Shown: in pieces, positions 22,324 through 29,426 of the stretch
How positions within the stretch are numbered: the stretch's first letter is position 1
Layout: each line of letters opens with the position of its first letter
Notes under the pieces: model-generated
What the model was told of the DNA's origin: nothing
What the model saw: only the letters and a program-made list of their open reading frames with translations
Database searches by the model: none
Assembly (NCBI GenBank): GCA_046539045.1
Contig: JBKHHU010000015.1
Coordinates: 1 to 31,816 of the forward strand
Length of the DNA stretch: 31,816 bases
Origin: JBKHHU01 sp046539045
GTDB lineage: Bacteria; Planctomycetota; Phycisphaerae; SM23-33
Direction: 5' to 3'
Program-made: the position numbers and the translations under genes

Positions 22324-22358
22324 AAAAAAGCGGCAGACCCGGAAACGAGCCCGCCGCT
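22324..22358 (-). terminator. Terminator of the sua5-rpiB operon
   Basis: On the minus strand AGCGGC (22358-22353) pairs with GCCGCT (22334-22329), with an 18-base loop, followed by T residues through 22324. It lies 22 bases past the rpiB stop, and may also stop trkA read-through. The sequence shares GACCCG and ACGAGCCCGCC with the terminator at 13465. Confidence 0.65.
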
Positions 22359-22379
22359 GCAGTGAATTAACTGTCGGAA

Positions 22380-22859
22380 CTATTCGTTTTCGTCGCCGTT
22401 GAGCGAGTTCGGGTCCGTCCCTTCCTCGATCATCGTGATCTTCCGGACGCGTCGCTCGTGCCTGCCCCCGCCTTCGAACTCGGTGCTCAACCAACTCGAG
22501 ACGATCCGCCGCATCAGCTCATCGCCCAGTACATCGCTGGCCAGGCACAGCACGTTGGCGTCGTTGTGTCGCCGGGACATCTGCGCGGTCAGTTCATCGT
22601 GACACAACGCCGCCCGCACCCCGGCCACCTTGTTGGCGCAGATCGTCATCCCGATCCCGCTTCCGCAGATGAGGATCGCGCAGTCGGCGTTTCCGTCGGC
22701 GACGGCTCGGGAAGGCGGATAGGCGCAGTCCGGGTAGTCGCAACTGCGGGAACTGTTGGTTCCCATATCGAGGATGTCGTGGCCTCGTTCGCCCAGAAGG
22801 ACGGCAATTTTTTCCTTTGCGGTGTGTCCGCGGTGATCCGCGGCAATGGCAATTTTCAT
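22380..22859 (-). CDS. rpiB: Ribose-5-phosphate isomerase B
   Basis: 159 residues. It interconverts ribose-5-phosphate and ribulose-5-phosphate in the pentose phosphate pathway. Seen: AADHRG with His9, CDYPDCAYP, ICGSGIGMTICANKVAGVRA with Cys65 at the catalytic-base position, and SRRHNDANVLCLA with His98. The ATG overlaps the stop of the upstream Sua5-phosphatase gene as ATGA, so the two are translationally coupled. A related order (ywlC, ywlE, ywlF) is known in Bacillus. The last ~15 residues are acidic. Confidence 0.95.
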   Translation of the reverse strand: MKIAIAADHRGHTAKEKIAVLLGERGHDILDMGTNSSRSCDYPDCAYPPSRAVADGNADCAILICGSGIGMTICANKVAGVRAALCHDELTAQMSRRHNDANVLCLASDVLGDELMRRIVSSWLSTEFEGGGRHERRVRKITMIEEGTDPNSLNGDENE

Positions 22860-23965
22860 AGCAAACCTTCGTCCAACAAATCGGCCAAGGCCGAGTGGAT
22901 GTGTTCAGCGGTGCGGCGATAGGTTCCTTCGTCACCGCCGATCGGGTCCGGAACATCCGCCTTAAGGTCCAGGCGTCGCACCTTGCCGGCGTGCTGAGGT
23001 GCCTGAAGACGGATCGACTCGGCGTGATGCTCCGTCATGCAGAATATCATATCCGATTTCTGAATCAACCGCTCGTCCAATTTTCGGCTCTCATGTGCCG
23101 ATAAATCCGCACCGTATTCCCGGGCCGCTGCTATCGCTTCCGGAGTGGCCGGTTGCCCTCCGAATGTAAACAGGCCCGCCGAATGCAGTTCCAGGCCGTG
23201 CTTGGCCAACTGCCCTTCCCGACAGCCAAGCCGCCGGGTCAGCAGCGTCCGGGCAATGCCCTCAGCCATCGGGCTGCGACAGGTATTGCCCGTGCAGGCG
23301 AACGTGTACGTCCGGTGGATCATCCGCTCGACATCCTCGGCAGAGACCGCGCCCTCACGGACGATCCGGTAATCCGCCCCGTCAAACAGGACGATCGTAG
23401 AATCGGTACCCAAGGCCGTCTGTCCCGAATCGATCAGTAGATCGATTTTCCCGTCCAGACCCGCCAGGACCTCCTCGGGGTTCCGCGGCGACTGCCGGCC
23501 CGGGAGATTCGCGCTGGACGCCACTACGGGATCGGAAATCGCAGAAAGCATCGCCCGCGAGACCGGCTCATCCGGGCACCTCAGGCCGATGGTCCCCCGC
23601 CAGGTAAGCTCATCGTGAAGGTCCGCAAATTCGGAACTGGCCAACTTGCCTCCCGTCGGAAGCAGCAGCGTCACCGGGCCTGGCCAACTCCGCTGCATCA
23701 GCCGTCGGGCAGGATGCGGTACATTTCGAACGTAACGGCTTGACTGTTCGGGATATCCAAGATGAACGCCAAACGGCCTCTCAGGTCGGCCTTTCAGTTC
23801 CCTCAGCCGCTCAGTGCTCCCGGGATTGGCGGCGTTGGCAGCAATTCCGTACACCGTTTCGGTGGCAAAACCGACCAGTTGCCCCGCGCGAATAGCGCGG
23901 GCACCAGCCGCCGCGGCTTGCGGGACCTCTTGGGGGGTGCGGACCTTGATTACCTCTGTCGACAT
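22856..23965 (-). CDS. Fusion of Sua5/YwlC threonylcarbamoyl-AMP synthase with a YwlE-like low-molecular-weight phosphatase
   Basis: 369 residues from ATG 23965; a TTG at 24031 would add 22 residues. Residues about 1-215 are a Sua5/YrdC/YwlC domain (GFATETVYGIAANA, KGRPERPFGVHLG, WPGPVTLLLP, IGLRCPDEPVS, SSANLPG, GTDSTIVLFDG), which makes threonylcarbamoyl-AMP for t6A37 of tRNA. Residues about 219-369 are a low-molecular-weight phosphatase: CTGNTCR at 224-230 (Cys224, Arg230 of CX5R), ELHSAGLFTFGG, DMIFCMTEHH and DPIGG with Asp340 as general acid. Thr228 in the loop matches the threonine that makes Bacillus YwlE a protein-arginine phosphatase. There is no internal stop or frameshift between the halves. 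rpiB follows with an ATGA overlap. Confidence 0.92.
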   Translation of the reverse strand: MSTEVIKVRTPQEVPQAAAAGARAIRAGQLVGFATETVYGIAANAANPGSTERLRELKGRPERPFGVHLGYPEQSSRYVRNVPHPARRLMQRSWPGPVTLLLPTGGKLASSEFADLHDELTWRGTIGLRCPDEPVSRAMLSAISDPVVASSANLPGRQSPRNPEEVLAGLDGKIDLLIDSGQTALGTDSTIVLFDGADYRIVREGAVSAEDVERMIHRTYTFACTGNTCRSPMAEGIARTLLTRRLGCREGQLAKHGLELHSAGLFTFGGQPATPEAIAAAREYGADLSAHESRKLDERLIQKSDMIFCMTEHHAESIRLQAPQHAGKVRRLDLKADVPDPIGGDEGTYRRTAEHIHSALADLLDEGLL

Positions 23966-24122
23966 TGCCGATCTCGTTTGCGGATCCGAATTAAGACCTT
24001 TTTCGATGCGTCCGGTGCATCGGACCGGCAATAATACAGACTTTGGCCGCCAAACCTAAGCGAAAATCGGTCCCGCACGGGCAAGTCGCCGGCCCCCAAA
24101 AGACCTGCATCTCCCCAGAGAC

Positions 24123-24160
24123 AAAAAGCCCGACCGGATATCTAGCCATCCGGCCGGGCT
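24123..24160 (-). terminator. Terminator-like hairpin in a divergent gap, oriented for minus-strand transcription
   Basis: On the minus strand AGCCCGGCCGGAT (24160-24148) pairs over 13 bp (one G-U) with ATCCGGTCGGGCT (24139-24127), then TTTTT. On the plus strand the stem has an A/C mismatch and the tail is only TTCTTCC. It lies in the 418-base gap (23966-24383) between the divergent sua5 fusion and MFS genes, so it implies an unannotated minus-strand transcript from about 24200-24380. That part is GC-rich and includes the dyad GCCGCT/AGCGGC near 24195-24215, with no convincing gene. Confidence 0.7.
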
Positions 24161-24383
24161 TCTTCCCCGCCCCTTGCCCAGCCCCTGAGAAGGCGCCGCT
24201 TGATGAAAGCGGCAGTTCGGGCACGGGTTCCGCAGGCTGGCGCCCCGGGCCCCTGGCACGGCCGTGGGAGGCACAGCCACACAGACACAGACGCCCAGCG
24301 CCCGCGGGTGTTCCATCTTTCTCCCGGAATGCGCGAGCGGAAGTCTAGAATTCGACGATCGCTGCAAAAGAGGAGGCAGAGAC

Positions 24384-25946
24384 ATGTTCCGTTGGGCGCA
24401 ACCGGCTCAGTCGCTTGAGGAGTCCGAGGTAGACCATGGGCTGAAGATGCTGATGTACGACGGCATGTGTTCGCAGACCATGGGCGTTTTTACAGGCGGG
24501 GCGTTTCTGGTGGCTTTCGCCCTGCTGTTGGGGGCATCCAACCGGACCATCGGTCTGTTCGCTGCTATCGGCCCGTTTACGCAGATCCTGCAGATTCCAT
24601 CGATCTTCCTGGTGGACCGGTTGCGCCGTCGAAAGCTACTGGTGGTGGTGGCGAGTTTCTTGGGTCGTCTGGCATGGGTGTCGGTAGCGCTGCTTCCCTG
24701 GATCGCTCCGCCTGAATCGCGGATCCCGCTGCTGATCGGCTCATTGGCGTTGTTCTTCGGCCTCAGCGCTATCAGTGGATGCGCGTTCAATTCCTGGATG
24801 CGGGACCTGATTCCCGAGAAAACGATGGGCACCTATTTCGCCAAGCGAATGGCGATTTCCATTGCCCTGGGGGCGATATTGAGCCTGCTGGCCGGGTTCG
24901 GTATCGACCAGGCCAAGCGGATCATGCCCGAAGCGATGGGCTATACGATTCTCTTCCTGCTGGGCACCGGTGCGGGCATTCTCGGCTCGTGGTTCCTGGC
25001 TCGGATACCTGAACCGCTGATGGACCATTCCGCCGAGGACAAAGGCCTGATCCGGACGCTGGTGCAACCGTTCCGTGACACCAATTACCGTCGGCTTCTG
25101 TTTTTCCTTGCCGCCTGGAACTTTGCGGTGAACCTGGCCGGCCCGTTCTTCGTGGTGTACATGCTCAAGCGACTCGGGCTGAGCATGACCTGGGTGCTGG
25201 GTCTGGCGGTGGTCAGTCAACTGATCAATGTGGCGTTCCTGCGGATCTGGGGCAAGCTGGCTGACCGGTTCACAAACAAATCGGTGCTGGCGGTTTCCGG
25301 CCCGCTGTTCATGATCAGCATTCTGCTCTGGGTCTTCACGACCATGCCGGACCGTTACTTCCTGACCATTCCTCTGCTGTTCCTGATCCACGCGCTCGGC
25401 GGGATGTCCACCGCGGGAGTCGGGCTTTGTGCGGGCAATATCGCGATGAAGGCGGCCCCGCGGGGCGAAGCGACCAGTTACCTGGCCACCAACTCGCTTG
25501 TTTCCGGCATGGCTGCGACGGTCGCCCCCATTCTGGGCGGTTTTCTCGCTGACTGGTTCAGCCCCAAGGAGTTGCGCCTGACGCTCAGTTGGCTGAACGA
25601 GGCGGTCACGACCCAGCCGTGGACAATGCCCGCATTCTCTCTGAAGGGGCTGGATTTCCTGTTCATGGGCTCGTTCGTCTTCGGCCTCTACGCCATGCAC
25701 CGCCTGCTGGGCGTCCGGGAGGAAGGAGAAGTCGAGGAGAGAGTGGTCATGGACAGCCTTTACACCGAGGTGCGCCGGTCGGTCAGGCACGTGTCCAACA
25801 TGGCGGGACTGCGGTATCTGACCTATTTCCCGTACCTGGTCTTGCGGTCGGTTGCCGGCGAAGGCCCTCCGGAGCAGGAAGAGCCTCGCTCGGATACCGA
25901 ACCTGCAGGCGATGAATACGGCCCGCCCATCGGTCCGTCCGAATAG
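24384..25946 (+). CDS. Major facilitator superfamily transporter
   Basis: 520 residues from ATG 24384, which has GAGGAGG about eight bases upstream. About twelve hydrophobic segments are visible, in two halves split near residues 208-240 (EPLMDHSAEDKGLIRTLVQP). The first half has the loop between TM2 and TM3 as LVDRLRRRKLL, the usual MFS basic motif, and the second half has GKLADRFTNKSVL in the same role. The closest look is to MFS permeases of unknown substrate common in planctomycetes. The C-terminal ~35 residues are acidic, proline-rich and hydrophilic. Divergent from the sua5 fusion, convergent with the Rrf2 gene. Substrate unknown. Confidence 0.88.
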   Translation: MFRWAQPAQSLEESEVDHGLKMLMYDGMCSQTMGVFTGGAFLVAFALLLGASNRTIGLFAAIGPFTQILQIPSIFLVDRLRRRKLLVVVASFLGRLAWVSVALLPWIAPPESRIPLLIGSLALFFGLSAISGCAFNSWMRDLIPEKTMGTYFAKRMAISIALGAILSLLAGFGIDQAKRIMPEAMGYTILFLLGTGAGILGSWFLARIPEPLMDHSAEDKGLIRTLVQPFRDTNYRRLLFFLAAWNFAVNLAGPFFVVYMLKRLGLSMTWVLGLAVVSQLINVAFLRIWGKLADRFTNKSVLAVSGPLFMISILLWVFTTMPDRYFLTIPLLFLIHALGGMSTAGVGLCAGNIAMKAAPRGEATSYLATNSLVSGMAATVAPILGGFLADWFSPKELRLTLSWLNEAVTTQPWTMPAFSLKGLDFLFMGSFVFGLYAMHRLLGVREEGEVEERVVMDSLYTEVRRSVRHVSNMAGLRYLTYFPYLVLRSVAGEGPPEQEEPRSDTEPAGDEYGPPIGPSE

Positions 25947-25949
25947 TTT

Positions 25950-25979
25950 CCAGCCCTGTCAATTCGCAGCGCCGGCTGG
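25950..25979. terminator. Possible shared terminator between MFS and Rrf2 genes
   Basis: CCAGCC (25950-25955) pairs with GGCTGG (25974-25979) in the 46-base gap between convergent genes. The loop is long and no T run follows, so the call is weak. Confidence 0.3.
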
Positions 25980-25992
25980 TCCGGGCAAGCGA

Positions 25993-26403
25993 TTACTGTT
26001 GCATAAGGTCTTCGAATGTAGTGCCTTCCAGCACTTTACGAGCGGCTTGAGTAGCCTCAACCCAGACGTTCTGAAAAACGCAGTTGGCTGTCAGCGCGCA
26101 CTGTTCGGAGCCTCCACATATCTCACAGTCCACAGCCCGAACCGGGCCATCGATCGCGCGCACCACGTCTGCAAGGGTAAGCTCCGAAGGCGCCACCTTC
26201 AGCTTATATCCACCCTTGGCGCCGCGGTACGACTTGAGCAATTCGGCATTACGGAGGTCGCGGACAATGATCTCCAGGAATTTCCGTGGGATCTGCTGCT
26301 GGTCGGCGATCTCGGTGATGGAGATCGGTTTATCGCGGTCGGCCTCCGCCAGGTGATAGACACAGCGGACCGCATACTGGCACTTCTTCGAAATCTTGCT
26401 CAA
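25993..26403 (-). CDS. Rrf2-family transcriptional regulator, IscR/RirA-like, probable Fe-S sensor
   Basis: 136 residues. Winged-helix N-terminus (KISKKCQYAVRCVYHLAE, ISITEIADQQQIPRKFLEII, GAKGGYKL) and the cluster-binding cysteines C96-x5-C102-x5-C108, the spacing of IscR, with an extra C93. The IscR fourth ligand His (three residues after the last Cys) is Gln111 here, so cluster ligation may differ. The start is TTG 26403, with a weak GGGGTG upstream; no ATG is available before the conserved region. No iron-sulfur assembly genes are adjacent. An IscR-type dyad lies in its upstream region, suggesting autoregulation. Confidence 0.9.
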   Translation of the reverse strand: MSKISKKCQYAVRCVYHLAEADRDKPISITEIADQQQIPRKFLEIIVRDLRNAELLKSYRGAKGGYKLKVAPSELTLADVVRAIDGPVRAVDCEICGGSEQCALTANCVFQNVWVEATQAARKVLEGTTFEDLMQQ

Positions 26404-26441
26404 CGCACACCCCGCACTATATGGATTGAACGAATAATGGC

Positions 26442-26466
26442 ATATCCTACTTAATAGGTCGGATTA
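26442..26466. promoter_or_regulatory. IscR/Rrf2-like operator dyad
   Basis: The 25-base site begins ATATCCTACTTAATAGG and continues TCGGATTA. By my count about 16 of 25 positions fit the degenerate type-1 IscR consensus (ATA at the start, ACT, the AT-rich centre, GTCGG). The core CCTACTTAATAGG is an imperfect palindrome. It lies 39 bases upstream of the Rrf2 start and about 225 bases from the symporter start. Confidence 0.45.
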
Positions 26467-26689
26467 CCTCGAAATTCCCCAGAATAGGGAAAAATGCTAA
26501 TTCCATGACACATATTGTCTTCACCACCTCCGGATGTCAACGGCTAATTCGGACATATATGTTCTAAATGCCCCCTCTGCGGCGATATAGGTCGGGCAGC
26601 GGGAGAAATGACTTGAGCAGGCACGGAATTTGAGACAAGATAACTCCCGACTGCAGGCGAGCACGTCATTCCTTGTGTGAGGCCACTTC

Positions 26690-28816
26690 ATGAGCGAACC
26701 TATACCGGATCTTCTGGAAGAGCAGCGAGAGAATTGGGGCAGTCGGGCCGGGTTCGTATTGGCGGCCATCGGCTCTGCGGTGGGGCTTGGGAACCTGTGG
26801 GGCTTTCCGTACAAGCTCTACGCGTATGGTGGAGGAGCCTTCCTGATCCCGTACATTCTGGCGATGCTGATTATCGGGATCCCGGTTCTGATCCTGGAGT
26901 TCAGTCTGGGGCATATGACCCAGCGAGCCGCTCCGGACGCCTTCCGCAAGACCGGAAGGAAGAAGGAGCCGGTCGGCTGGTGGGGAATCATCCTTGGGTT
27001 TGTAATCATCACCTATTACCCGGTCATTCTGGCATGGTGCCTGAGTTTCCTTTATTTCTGTTTGGAAGGAATCTTCCTGCACGGTGGGGAACTTGTCTGG
27101 GCCAAGACACAGGACGGGGCCCAGAAATTCTTCCTGAATGAGTTCGTCAATGTCTGGGGCGAGGGACAGGACAGACCGTGGCTTCTGGGCGGTATCCAGC
27201 CGCACATTGCGCTGGCGCTGGGACTTGTGTGGCTGATGATGTATGTCTGTATATTCCGGGGGGTCAGGTTCGTTTCCAAGGTGGTTTTCTGGACGGTTCC
27301 GCTCCCGTGGCTGATGCTGCTGATCCTGACGATTCGCGGACTGACCCTACCCGGTGCCGACCGCGGGCTGGCCTATTACCTGAACTGGGACCTGCCTCAA
27401 CTCGCCCAGCCGACGACGTGGCGGTTCGCGTTCGGACAGGTGTTCTTCTCCATGAGCCTCGCATTCGGTGTGATGATCACCTACGCCAGCTTCCTGCACC
27501 GCAAGAGCGACATCAATAACAACGCTGCCATCATCGGGTTGGGAGATCTCGGCACCAGTTTCATCGCCGGAATCGCGATTTTCTCCACCCTGGGCGCAAT
27601 GTCTTTGGCGGCCAATGTACCGGTCGGTTCGGTGATCCCCAGCGAGGGAACCGTGGGGATGTCGTTCATTGCCTTTCCGTACGCATTGGCCCAGTTGCCC
27701 TACAGCGCATGGTTCGGGCTTGTTTTCTTTTTCGCATTGATCACGCTCGGCATTGATTCGGCGTTTTCCATTACCGAAAGCATCCTTGCCAGCATCGTCG
27801 ACAAAACCGGCTGGAACCGCACCGCTACCCTGTGGGGCATGACGTTCATCGGCTTTTTCATCGGCTTGTTTTACTGCTCCCGGGGCGGGATCGGCTGGCT
27901 GGACAATATCGACGGATTCATCAATGGCCCGTGGGGCATCGCGCTGCTGGGGTTGCTGGAGTGCGTGGTTCTCGGCTGGGCATACCGGATTTCACGGCTT
28001 CGCGAGCACGCCAACGAACGAAGCGACTGGCGACTTGGCGCATGGTGGGACTGGAATATCCGCATCGTGGTGCCGGTCGTGCTGTCGGCGTTGTTCTTCT
28101 GGAGCATGTATGACACCGTCACCGCACCCGGGTTCCTGATCTCTGCCGACGGTCAACTGAATTGGCTGTCGGTGGTGCCGCTGGCGATTGGTGCCGTGGC
28201 CCCGATTCTGGCGGTCCTTCTTTCTTTCGGCAGGTCACGGGGCGAAACTCCGGCCCGGCCTCCCCTGCCAATGACGAGATACCGGAAATCCCCGGGCGTG
28301 GCATGGGTCGGCGGCACGATGGCCATCGCGGCAGCTTTACTGATTCTGGCGCTGACAGTCCTGCTGATACGCGGTCGGATCGCGGTGTTGCATTCCGGAA
28401 GCAAGATGGGGAGCTACGGAGAGATACTTTCGGGGCTGGGGACGCCGGTACTGCTGCTGCTCGGCGGTCTTGCCGTCGCTGCCGGGCTGGGTGTCGTCGC
28501 CACGGTGCTGGCGTCGATTCACTTCACCAGCGCCGAGCGTGAGAACGCCAGACCGATGCGTTTGGGGCGCCTGGCTGGGGCATTGGGCACGCTCAGTGTG
28601 GGCGGAGGCGTCGGTCTGACACTGGCCTTGTGGACCATGGGTCAGGTCAAACGGACGGTGAAACATACAGACGTGATGGAACTGCTCTCGTACATCACAC
28701 TCGGCCTGATGGCCCTGCTGGTTATCGGCGGACTGGCCGTGTGTTTCCTGCTGGCGATCAAGGCCACGGGAGAGCCGGACGGCGAACCGCAACTGCCTGA
28801 AGGAGATGAAGCCTGA
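26690..28816 (+). CDS. Sodium-dependent transporter, SNF/NSS family, with C-terminal extension
   Basis: 708 residues. The N-terminus (RENWGSRAGFVLAAIGSAVG then LGNLWGFPYK) is the family hallmark with the unwound TM1 and sodium-site glycines. About twelve core membrane segments fill residues up to about 460; bacterial members usually end near 450-510. Beyond this come a hydrophilic stretch (GRSRGETPARPPLPMTRYRK) and three to four extra hydrophobic segments, with a short acidic tail (EPDGEPQLPEGDEA). Sodium-coupled amino acid or amine symport is the family function; the substrate is unknown. ATG 26690 has GAGG seven bases upstream. Divergent from the Rrf2 regulator over 286 bases. Confidence 0.92.
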   Translation: MSEPIPDLLEEQRENWGSRAGFVLAAIGSAVGLGNLWGFPYKLYAYGGGAFLIPYILAMLIIGIPVLILEFSLGHMTQRAAPDAFRKTGRKKEPVGWWGIILGFVIITYYPVILAWCLSFLYFCLEGIFLHGGELVWAKTQDGAQKFFLNEFVNVWGEGQDRPWLLGGIQPHIALALGLVWLMMYVCIFRGVRFVSKVVFWTVPLPWLMLLILTIRGLTLPGADRGLAYYLNWDLPQLAQPTTWRFAFGQVFFSMSLAFGVMITYASFLHRKSDINNNAAIIGLGDLGTSFIAGIAIFSTLGAMSLAANVPVGSVIPSEGTVGMSFIAFPYALAQLPYSAWFGLVFFFALITLGIDSAFSITESILASIVDKTGWNRTATLWGMTFIGFFIGLFYCSRGGIGWLDNIDGFINGPWGIALLGLLECVVLGWAYRISRLREHANERSDWRLGAWWDWNIRIVVPVVLSALFFWSMYDTVTAPGFLISADGQLNWLSVVPLAIGAVAPILAVLLSFGRSRGETPARPPLPMTRYRKSPGVAWVGGTMAIAAALLILALTVLLIRGRIAVLHSGSKMGSYGEILSGLGTPVLLLLGGLAVAAGLGVVATVLASIHFTSAERENARPMRLGRLAGALGTLSVGGGVGLTLALWTMGQVKRTVKHTDVMELLSYITLGLMALLVIGGLAVCFLLAIKATGEPDGEPQLPEGDEA

Positions 28817-28840
28817 AACTCCCGCAGGATACGAAACAAA

Positions 28841-28872
28841 GGCGGCGAGCCGGGGAAGCTCGTCGCCCTTTT
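28841..28872 (+). terminator. Terminator after the symporter gene
   Basis: GGCGGCGAGC (28841-28850), loop CGGGGAA, GCTCGTCGCC (28858-28867), 10 bp with one G-U, then CTTTTCTTCTT. The minus-strand reading also folds and is followed by CTTTG, so it may serve smpB as well. Confidence 0.8.
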
Positions 28873-28911
28873 CTTCTTGCGTCGATCTGATATCCGCGCC
28901 GCGTCCGCCGG

Positions 28912-29394
28912 TCAACGGTTGTAGCGTTTCATCTGGCGTTTCATTTCGCGTTCCTGCTGACGTCTTTTGAGCGTTTCTCGTTTGTCGTACTGCCGCTTGC
29001 CGACGGCAACGCCGATATCGACCTTGCACCAGCCGCGTTTGAAGAAGACCGACAGCGGCACGAGCGTCTTGCCCTTCTGCTTGACGTGGGTTTCCAACTG
29101 GCGGATCTGCCGGCGGTGGATAAGCAGCTTGCGATCCCGCGTCGGGTCGTGCTGCATCTTCTCGCCCGCCTGCTGGTAAAGACTGATGTTCGCGCCGATA
29201 AGCCACAACTCCCCGTTCCGCAGGCGCGCATAGGCTTCGTCGATCTTGATCTGACCGTTGCGGACGCTCTTGACCTCCGTACCGACCAACTCGATCCCGC
29301 ACTCGACCTTTTCGAGGATCTCGTAGTCGTGTCGGGCTTTACGATTGGTGACGCGGACGCCTTTGGGCTTGTTCTCTTGCTTCTTCTTTGCCAT
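28912..29394 (-). CDS. smpB: SsrA-binding protein
   Basis: 160 residues. It binds tmRNA and brings it to stalled ribosomes for trans-translation. Seen: NRKARHDYEILEKVECGIEL then VGTEVKSVR, GEKMQHDPTRDRKLLIHRRQ, LVPLSVFFKRGWCKVDIGVA, and GKRQYDKRETLKRR, followed by a basic C-terminal tail with the usual helix-forming character. ATG 29394 has no clear Shine-Dalgarno; MAKKK is a normal SmpB start. Last gene of the fmt-rsmB-smpB series, 32 bases after rsmB. No ssrA gene is seen in the window. Confidence 0.96.
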   Translation of the reverse strand: MAKKKQENKPKGVRVTNRKARHDYEILEKVECGIELVGTEVKSVRNGQIKIDEAYARLRNGELWLIGANISLYQQAGEKMQHDPTRDRKLLIHRRQIRQLETHVKQKGKTLVPLSVFFKRGWCKVDIGVAVGKRQYDKRETLKRRQQEREMKRQMKRYNR

Positions 29395-29426
29395 GGATGC
29401 TGCGACTTGGTGTTGGTTGAAATCGA

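Noticed and set aside
24043..24385. Short frames on both strands in the gap before the MFS gene
   Set aside because: Low-complexity Pro/Arg/Gly-rich translations without start signals; GC-rich noncoding DNA explains them.
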